A DNA stretch of 55,507 nt from an uncultured Clostridia bacterium (GTDB taxonomy: Bacteria > Bacillota > Clostridia > Christensenellales > Aristaeellaceae): NCBI GenBank assembly GCA_946408995.1, contig CAMJUL010000018.1:1-55507 (forward strand). The letters run 5' to 3'. This document shows, in pieces, positions 50,115 through 55,507 of this stretch. The number at the start of each line of letters is the position of its first letter. The first letter of the stretch is position 1. Position numbers and translations under genes: made by a program. Below the pieces are notes generated by a model. That model had not been told where the DNA came from. It worked only from the letters and a program-made list of their open reading frames with translations, and did not search any database.

Positions 50115-51539
50115 TTGGAGAAATTCTTCAAACTCAAGCAAAACGGCACCAATGTACGCACGGAACTCCTGGCCGGCCTGACCACCTTCATGACCATGGC
50201 CTACATCATTGCCCTGAACCCGAACCTGCTGACCAACTTCGGCGCGGAGGGCCGGCCCCTGTGGAATGGCGCGTTCCTGGCCACCTGCATCGCCTCGGCC
50301 ATCGGCACCATCTGCATGGGCCTTTTGGCCAACAAGCCCTTCGTGATGGCCCCCGGCATGGGGCTGAACAGCTTTTTCGCGGTGGTGGTCTCCAACATCG
50401 CCGCCGTTACCGGCTTTACCTATCTGCGCTCCTTCCAGTCCGCCCTGGTCATCATCCTGGTAGAGGGCGTGGTCTTCCTTGCGCTGTCCCTGATGAACGT
50501 GCGGGAGAAGATCGTCGCCGCCATTCCCCTGGGGGTACGGCTGGGCATCGGACCGGCCATCGGCCTGATGCTGATGAACATCGGCTTCGGCTCCAATGCC
50601 GGCATCTATTCCGAGACCGGCGGGCCCTTCTTTGCCATGCGGGATTTCTTTGGCGCGCTGACCGCCGCCTTCGGCAAGGCCCAGATGGGCAGCGGCCACA
50701 CCGCCATGGTGCTCAGCGTGACCACCATGTTCCTGGGCCTGTTTGTCATCGTTGCGCTGGATCACCGCAAGGTAAAGGGCTCGGTGCTGTACGGCATGCT
50801 GGCCGCCTCGGTGCTCTATTGGGCCGGGGAGGCGCTCCTCCTGCACGTCAACCCCTTTGAGTCCCTCCGGGAGGCCTCCTTCGTTCCGCCCTTCGCGGAC
50901 ATGGCCCAGACCACCCTGTTCCATGTGGACTTCCCGGGCTTTGCCCAAATCGGCTGGTTCACGGTGATCACCCTGATCGTCACCTTCTGCGTCATCGACA
51001 TGTTCGACACCATCGGCACCCTGGTGGGCACCGCCTCCCGTGCGGGCATGCTGGACAAGGACGGCAATATGCCCGGCATGCGCCAGGCCCTTTTGTCTGA
51101 CGCGGTAGGCACCGTGGCCGGGGCCCTGACGGGCACCTCCACCGTCACCACCTTTGTGGAGTCCGCCTCCGGCGTGGCTGCGGGGGGCCGCACAGGGCTT
51201 ACCGCCATCACCGCCGGCGTGCTCTTCCTGCTGTGCGTTTTCATCGCGCCTCTGGCGGCGGTGATCCCCGCCGCGGCCACCTCCTCGGCCCTGATCTATG
51301 TGGGCGTTTTGATGCTGGGCAACCTGCGCAAGATCGATTTCGAGGACCTCTCCCAGCTGCTGCCCGTCTCCGTGATGCTTCTGGCCATGCCCATCTCCGG
51401 CTCCATCGGCCACGGCATCGGCCTTGCGCTGATCAGCTATACCGTTATCCAGTGCTGCACCGGCAAGGCCCGTCAGGTCTCCCCCCTCACCTGCATCCTG
51501 TCCGTCCTCTTCCTGATCAAATTCTTCGTTCCGGTCTGA
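50115..51539 (+). CDS. NCS2-family nucleobase permease (AzgA-type)
   Basis: About 474 residues from the TTG at 50115, ten bases after AAAGGAGG; a frame beginning at 50070 would lie inside the promoter. It has 12-14 membrane segments. AzgA features are RTELLAGLTTFMTMAYIIALNP, MAPGMGLNSFFA, PLGVRLGIGPAIGLMLMNIG, FCVIDMFDTIGTLVGTASRAG and the GTSTVTTFVESASGVAAGGRTGL block with the substrate-binding region. It probably imports adenine, guanine or hypoxanthine by proton symport. Confidence 0.95.
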   Translation: MEKFFKLKQNGTNVRTELLAGLTTFMTMAYIIALNPNLLTNFGAEGRPLWNGAFLATCIASAIGTICMGLLANKPFVMAPGMGLNSFFAVVVSNIAAVTGFTYLRSFQSALVIILVEGVVFLALSLMNVREKIVAAIPLGVRLGIGPAIGLMLMNIGFGSNAGIYSETGGPFFAMRDFFGALTAAFGKAQMGSGHTAMVLSVTTMFLGLFVIVALDHRKVKGSVLYGMLAASVLYWAGEALLLHVNPFESLREASFVPPFADMAQTTLFHVDFPGFAQIGWFTVITLIVTFCVIDMFDTIGTLVGTASRAGMLDKDGNMPGMRQALLSDAVGTVAGALTGTSTVTTFVESASGVAAGGRTGLTAITAGVLFLLCVFIAPLAAVIPAAATSSALIYVGVLMLGNLRKIDFEDLSQLLPVSVMLLAMPISGSIGHGIGLALISYTVIQCCTGKARQVSPLTCILSVLFLIKFFVPV

Positions 51540-51595
51540 CGGGGGACGAGGTCAAGGGGGGAGAGGGAAGAGTTCAGAGTGGAATGACGGGGATT
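51540..51595 (+). repeat. Dispersed purine-rich repeat, copy R4
   Basis: GGGGGACGAGGTCAAGGGGG, then GAGAGGGAAGAGTTCAGAGT, then GGAATGACGGGGATTCGG. It begins at the base after the permease stop and lies 158 bases before a double-glycine-leader gene. Confidence 0.6.
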
Positions 51596-51752
51596 CGGGT
51601 GCCGTACGCAAACTGTGACCTGAAACCCGGCGTTGAAGGGGAAAGGATCCCGGCGGGTCCGGCCCTCTGCACATCACAGACGGGCATCGAAAGCAGCCGG
51701 GGATGATGAAGCATCCCGCACATACACAGCCAATCAGAAAGGGGGAGAGATT

Positions 51753-52010
51753 ATGGACGGCATCAAGAGCGTCAAGCATCTGAGCCTTGAGGACATGGAC
51801 AAGGTCAACGGCGGCCTGGTGGTCGAGGGAAACAACGGCAGGTACTACGCGGTGGACGACAAGGGCTGCGTGATCGTGAGCGCCAGCCAGAAGGAAGTGG
51901 CGGCCTATGGCGCCAAGATGAACGGGCTCACCCAGGGCATGATCTCCGAATCCGAGTATGAGAAGCAGTTTGGCCGGAAGCTGGACGAAACCTGGAACCC
52001 CTATTCCTGA
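51753..52010 (+). CDS. Small protein with double-glycine leader, subfamily A
   Basis: Protein of 85 residues. Leader: VKHLSLEDMDKVNGG, with the L-x-L-x-x-M/D-x-x-x-GG arrangement of double-glycine leaders. The mature part LVVEGNNGRYYAVDDKG... ends SEYEKQFGRKLDETWNPYS and aligns with the product of 38551-38775. The start follows GGGGGAG. No Sec signal or membrane segment is present. Export by a C39-type ABC transporter is inferred. The function is unknown. Confidence 0.75.
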   Translation: MDGIKSVKHLSLEDMDKVNGGLVVEGNNGRYYAVDDKGCVIVSASQKEVAAYGAKMNGLTQGMISESEYEKQFGRKLDETWNPYS

Positions 52011-52026
52011 CCGTCCCTTTCAAAGA

Positions 52027-52053
52027 AAGCAGGCCCGCGGGTCTGCCTTTTTT
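52027..52053 (+). terminator. Terminator of small leader gene A2
   Basis: AAGCAGGCCCG / CGGGTCTGCCTT with a following TTTTTT; one G-T pair. Confidence 0.75.
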
Positions 52054-52136
52054 TCGTCTGGAAAACCCGCCCGGGCTTTCCTTTGCGGGCCAAAGCGTGT
52101 ATCATGAAGATGACAAACAGTTAAAGGAGAAGGAAC

Positions 52137-53027
52137 ATGAAAAAGATCATCGCTCTGATTCTGGCAGCGCTTGTATTGTGCACGGCGCTTGGCGCCCTGG
52201 CGGAGGACGGACAGCCTGCGCCCCTGTACGCCACGGTGGGCGAGGCGCTGGATGACAGCCACGAGGGCCGCGTCATCTCCGGCGGAGTGCCGGGGGACTA
52301 CTACGCCGTGGTCACCCTCAAGGACGGCAGCTATTACCGCTCCGTCGCTTATTACGACGATACCCTGAACGAACTGACCGCGGCGGTCGATGCCCTGGAT
52401 TACGAGGACGAGGACTTCTTTAAACTGCACGAAGCGGCCATGACCGCCGTGGACGAATACCTGAAGACCCTGCCCATCGCCTACAGCGAGCGCTTCACGG
52501 CGCAGCCCCTGACCGATACGGAAATGGAGGCCGTCCTTGGGAAAACCCTGGATCAGCTGACCGAAGAGGGCTTTGAGATCGGCACCCACGGCACCGAAAA
52601 TGGCGAGGGGGACGATATGCTGATCGTCTATACGCTGCGCAAGGACGTGTACGACTACGATTGCACCGTGGACGCAGACTTTGACACCTACATCGACGCC
52701 CAGGAGAACGGCACCGACGGGAAGCTTGTGGTGACGGGCATCAACCTTGCCGGCATCACGGAATGGGGCTTTGACAAGCGCTTCCACACCGACGGCACCG
52801 TGGAGCAGCCCAAGGACCCCTTCGCGGAGTTTGGCGAGGTCATGTCCGCCGTCCTGGACCTTTTTGAGAAGGTCAAGGACGGCGAGCAGGTCGACGTTGA
52901 AGCCTTTGCCGCCTCCCTCAAAGACGCGCATCCGGACTACGCGGACATGATCGATATGTACATCACCGCCTACAAGACCCTGGGCGTGGACGGCCTTTCC
53001 TCCATGCTCGCCCCCGTGCAGCAGTAG
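52137..53027 (+). CDS. Secreted acidic protein of unknown function
   Basis: Protein of 296 residues. A clear signal peptide (MKKIIALILAALVLCTALG..ALA) with AAAGGAGAAGG before the start. The mature protein is rich in Asp and Glu (YYDDTLNELTAAVDALDYED, DYDCTVDADFDTYIDAQ). No family recognised. It ends with a helical DLFEKVKDGEQVDVEAFAA segment. It is cytoplasm-exported, perhaps to the wall; neighbours give no function. Confidence 0.7.
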   Translation: MKKIIALILAALVLCTALGALAEDGQPAPLYATVGEALDDSHEGRVISGGVPGDYYAVVTLKDGSYYRSVAYYDDTLNELTAAVDALDYEDEDFFKLHEAAMTAVDEYLKTLPIAYSERFTAQPLTDTEMEAVLGKTLDQLTEEGFEIGTHGTENGEGDDMLIVYTLRKDVYDYDCTVDADFDTYIDAQENGTDGKLVVTGINLAGITEWGFDKRFHTDGTVEQPKDPFAEFGEVMSAVLDLFEKVKDGEQVDVEAFAASLKDAHPDYADMIDMYITAYKTLGVDGLSSMLAPVQQ

Positions 53028-53083
53028 TATGGCGGGGCGGGGGGTAATGTGGAACGTGGAAAGTGGAGAGAGGAATGAACGGG
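53028..53083 (+). repeat. Dispersed purine-rich repeat, copy R5
   Basis: GGCGGGGCGGGGGGTAATG, then TGGAACGTGGAAAGTGGAG, then AGAGGAATGAACGGGGGC. It begins at the base after the upstream stop codon. Confidence 0.65.
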
Positions 53084-53178
53084 GGCAGCAGACGGAGCCG
53101 GCAGCAGAACGTTCTGCTGCGGACCCGCACTACTGATAACTGAAAACGGACCACTTGTTACTGCTGATTTCCAATTCT

Positions 53179-53212
53179 ATGCCAAATCATTGCTTTTGCA
53201 ACGATTTGGCAT
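53179..53212. repeat. Inverted pair of the att-like motif
   Basis: ATGCCAAATC / GATTTGGCAT with a 14-base loop. The right arm GCAACGATTTGGCA is the exact complement of the core of the 48184 repeat; the left arm differs at one base. Confidence 0.6.
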
Positions 53213-53221
53213 TATTATATA

Positions 53222-53424
53222 TGCATGAAACGAGGATAAAGCTGTGTGACCATCCGCGTCTGAACACGCTCGGATACAGAAAGATGCATATTCAGACACA
53301 CCTGTATTTTTTGCCCTTCCGTATTGAAAACGATCGGATTATCGTGGATAATATGTTTCATGAATTGCAGGATTACGGGAATAAAATCACGCAGGGATGC
53401 CATCCAGGGAGGGAAGGACCATGA
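53222..53424 (+). pseudogene. RelE/ParE-like toxin fragment
   Basis: The frame reads LNTLGYRKMHIQTHLYFLPF and RIENDRIIVDNMFHELQDYG, which resembles the C-terminal beta strands of RelE/ParE toxins (LGYRxxxIxxYLxFY...DxIxVxxIxHxxxDY). The first half of the domain is missing, and the sequence before 53222 is repeat DNA. Its TGA overlaps the ATG of the next gene, so a short fragment may still be translated. The match is by eye and tentative. Confidence 0.45.
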
Positions 53425-53960
53425 GAGAACCGATCCAGGTGTTTGATTATTCCGGGCACATCATGAAAGCCCTGCGCCGCGGTGTTTTGCTGAACACCAA
53501 CGGCGACAAGTTCAACAGTATGGTCATCAGCTGGGGTCACTTGGGAATCCTCTGGGGAAAGCCCACCTTCGTGGTCTATGTCCGCGAAAACCGCTATACC
53601 AAAGCCCAGCTTGACAAAACCCGGGAATTTACCATCAGCATTCCGCTGGGCAAGCCGGATCCGCACATCCAAAGCGTATGCGGAATGCAGTCCGGACGGA
53701 CCCTGGATAAAGTCAAAGAAGCAGGCCTGACGCTCCGGGATCCCGTCACAAACCATACCCCTGCGATCCTTGAATATCCCATGACGCTGGAATGCAGGGT
53801 GCTTTATACCCGGAAGCAGGATCTTTCCCTGCTTCCGGAAGACATCCGCAAATCCGACTATCCTGCGGATGTGGACGGAACGGCCCCGCTGGCAAACCGG
53901 GATGCGCACACCGTCTATATCGGTGAAATTGTGAACGCGTATATCCTCAAAAACGAATGA
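53421..53960 (+). CDS. Flavin reductase-like domain protein
   Basis: 179 residues from the ATG at 53421, which follows GGAGGGAAGG. The layout is that of the flavin reductase/FMN-binding split-barrel family: GVLLNTNGDKFNSMVISWGHLGILWGKPTF, VVYVRENRYTKAQLDKTREFTISIP and a central CGMQSGRTLDKVKEAGL with the typical Gly-Arg-x-x-DK segment. It probably binds FMN and reduces a flavin or related substrate using NAD(P)H. Confidence 0.9.
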   Translation: MREPIQVFDYSGHIMKALRRGVLLNTNGDKFNSMVISWGHLGILWGKPTFVVYVRENRYTKAQLDKTREFTISIPLGKPDPHIQSVCGMQSGRTLDKVKEAGLTLRDPVTNHTPAILEYPMTLECRVLYTRKQDLSLLPEDIRKSDYPADVDGTAPLANRDAHTVYIGEIVNAYILKNE

Positions 53961-54003
53961 TCCCCAACGCATGGACGGCGAGCACCTGCGGGAGGGAAAA
54001 ACC

Positions 54004-54090
54004 ATGACAGCCGATTATCTGCTGCAGCACCACAACGGAATCATCCACCTGAACCTGCTTGATTTCATCAAGAGCGAAGCCCAATTCTGA
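54004..54090 (+). CDS. Short open frame of 28 residues
   Basis: GGGAGGGAAAAACC-ATG opens MTADYLLQHHNGIIHLNLLD and FIKSEAQF before TGA. The SD is good, and the frame ends 31 bases before the MFS gene. It may be a leader, a small protein, or the remnant of a larger gene. No family recognised. Confidence 0.3.
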   Translation: MTADYLLQHHNGIIHLNLLDFIKSEAQF

Positions 54091-54121
54091 AAAGGATCCT
54101 GATATCCCAAAGGAGGACGCC

Positions 54122-55423
54122 ATGAAGCTCAACGTCAAGCGCACTGCCCTCGTAGGCCTTGCGTTTCTGTCCATCTGTCTGTTCTGGGAGATGTATGATT
54201 TCACCACGCCTCTGGTGCTGAAAAACACCTATCACCTGGGGGATACCTGGGCGGGCGTGGTGATGGCGATGGACAACGTGCTGGCCCTGTTCCTGCTGCC
54301 GTTTTTCGGAGCGCTGTCCGACCGGTGCCGTACGAAGATCGGACGCCGGATGCCCTTTATCCTGGGCGGGACGGCGGCGGCGGTCGTCCTGATCGCCCTG
54401 ATGCCCACGGTCATCGAGCGGTACCCGCTGCCGGTGTTCCTGGTGTTCCTGGGCCTTTTGCTGCTGGCGATGGGCGTGTACAGAAGCCCCGCTGTCGCCC
54501 TGATGCCTGACGTCACCCCGAAGCCCCTGCGCTCCAAGGGCAACGCGGTCATCAACCTGATGGGCGCTTTGGGCGGCCTGATCACCCTGATCCTGATCCG
54601 GGTCGCCGTCGTCCGCTCCGTGAACGCTGCGGGCGAAACCGTATCCGACTACCGGTATCTGTACTGGATCGTCGCCGCCCTGATGGCGGTCTGCGTTGCC
54701 GTACTGTTTATGACGGTGCGGGAAAACCAGCTGACTGCCGCCATGGAGAAGATCCACTACGGCGAGACGGAGGAGACCCGCAAAGCCATCGAGCCGACCC
54801 GATCCGGCGGCCTCCGTCCGGAAGTGCGCCGGTCGCTGATCCTGATCCTGTGCTCGGTCGCCCTGTGGTTCATGGGGTACAACGCGGTCACGACCGCCTT
54901 CAGCAAATACGCCATCACGGTCTGGCAAACCACCGAGGGCAGCGCCGCCACCGTCAAGATGCTGCCGACGGTCGTCGCCATCCTCAGTTACTGGCCGGTG
55001 GGTATCCTGGCCTCCAGGATCGGCCGGAAAAAGACCATCCTCGCCGGCGTCCTCCTGCTGGCCGCCTGCTTTGGACTGGTCACCTTCTTCCATTCCCTCA
55101 GCCTTGCGATCTACCCGCTGTTCGCCCTGGTGGGCTTCGCGTGGGCAGCCATCAACGTCAACTCCCTGCCGATGGTGGTCGAATTGGCCACGGGGGAGGA
55201 CACCGGCAAATACACCGGGTTTTACTACACCTTCTCGATGGCCGCTCAGGTCCTGACGCCGATCCTCTCCGGCTGGCTGCTGGAGCACGTAGGCTACCAC
55301 ACCCTCTTCCCCTATGCCATGATCATGGTGTGCGGCTCCTTTGTGACGATGCTCTTCGTCCGCCACGGCGATTCCCGCCCGGAAAAGAAAAAGGGGCTTG
55401 ATGCGCTGGATGCGGACGGCTGA
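54122..55423 (+). CDS. Major facilitator superfamily transporter (GPH/SLC45-like)
   Basis: 433 residues from the ATG at 54122, after AAAGGAGG. It has twelve membrane segments. After segment 2 comes DNVLALFLLPFFGALSDRC, then the RTKIGRRMPFILGG loop; this DR..TKxGRRMP loop is typical of glycoside/sucrose-type carriers. VGFAWAAINVNSLPMVVELA and TGFYYTFSMAAQVLTPILSG in the second half fit the SLC45-like branch. It may import a sugar or glycoside with a cation. No catabolic gene adjoins it in the window. Confidence 0.92.
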   Translation: MKLNVKRTALVGLAFLSICLFWEMYDFTTPLVLKNTYHLGDTWAGVVMAMDNVLALFLLPFFGALSDRCRTKIGRRMPFILGGTAAAVVLIALMPTVIERYPLPVFLVFLGLLLLAMGVYRSPAVALMPDVTPKPLRSKGNAVINLMGALGGLITLILIRVAVVRSVNAAGETVSDYRYLYWIVAALMAVCVAVLFMTVRENQLTAAMEKIHYGETEETRKAIEPTRSGGLRPEVRRSLILILCSVALWFMGYNAVTTAFSKYAITVWQTTEGSAATVKMLPTVVAILSYWPVGILASRIGRKKTILAGVLLLAACFGLVTFFHSLSLAIYPLFALVGFAWAAINVNSLPMVVELATGEDTGKYTGFYYTFSMAAQVLTPILSGWLLEHVGYHTLFPYAMIMVCGSFVTMLFVRHGDSRPEKKKGLDALDADG

Positions 55424-55507
55424 ATGGGATCGCGCGCGAAGGGATTAGGGGGTAGGGGTTAGATAATATGAAGTGACCTCGCATTTGCAGCAACGTGGAT
55501 TTACCCG
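55424..55507. other. Window end, no gene visible
   Basis: A purine-rich stretch with GGGATTAGGGGGTAGGGG, then TTAGATAATATGAAGTGACC. The purine bias resembles repeats R1-R5 in position after a stop codon, but not in detail. Confidence 0.3.

Overview
The window is about 55.5 kb of high-GC DNA, probably from a Gram-positive anaerobe of the class Clostridia (Bacillota). That is an inference from gene content. The stretch carries hrcA-grpE-dnaK-dnaJ under a perfect CIRCE element, an IreB/RuvX/DUF1292 cluster, two CtsR-type operators on an hsp20 gene, a class B sortase, a surface peptidase ending in S-layer-like modules, and TRAP and MATE transporters. Shine-Dalgarno sites are strong (AGGAGG type) and many genes end in classic stem-loop terminators. 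I saw no rRNA, tRNA or CRISPR array.

Layout. 0.2-3.2 kb: three exported proteins of unknown function, the third ending in a DnaJ-like cysteine-rich zinc-finger region. 3.2-7.1 kb: a peptide-modification (RiPP) locus. It holds an unlisted 55-residue precursor peptide with its own near-consensus promoter, a radical SAM/SPASM maturase, and an HprK-like kinase fused to a PqqD-like recognition domain. A truncated second kinase-PqqD copy is joined head-to-head to a truncated, frameshifted purL. 7.1-12.3 kb: a DMT exporter, rarA, a MATE pump, rpsU and sortase B, all on the minus strand. 12.3-13.6 kb: an exported metallophosphoesterase. 13.7-18.6 kb: the HrcA-regulated chaperone operon. 18.7-21.2 kb: ireB, a ruvX-DUF1292 gene fusion, an acetyltransferase and a cyclophilin interrupted by one in-frame TGA. 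21.3-25.7 kb: a serine hydrolase, a DUF5662 gene coupled to mreB, and hsp20. 25.8-30.1 kb: a GH27 glycosidase and a sugar-catabolic group (FGGY kinase, araD, plsC-like). 30.3-33.8 kb: a large M16 peptidase. 34-38.4 kb: a DJ-1/PfpI protein, a YcxB-like protein and a complete TRAP transporter.

38.5-55.5 kb is more mosaic. It holds four small genes or gene remnants with double-glycine-type leaders, two of them in a LysM subfamily and two in a second subfamily. Five copies of a purine-rich dispersed repeat occur among them, mostly just after stop codons and upstream of three of the leader genes. Housekeeping genes in this part include DUF4317, trmO, a low-molecular-weight phosphatase, a carboxylesterase, an L,D-transpeptidase and an NCS2 permease. 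An AT-richer accessory stretch at about 44.7-48.2 kb carries a Nudix hydrolase, a DUF1016 fragment, a membrane protein, a higBA toxin-antitoxin pair and an amber-interrupted XRE regulator. It is associated with short att-like direct repeats that recur near 53.2 kb beside a toxin-like fragment.

The two strongest candidates for an undescribed system are the precursor/maturase/kinase-PqqD locus at 4.3-7.1 kb and the dispersed family of double-glycine-leader small proteins at 38.5-52.0 kb.
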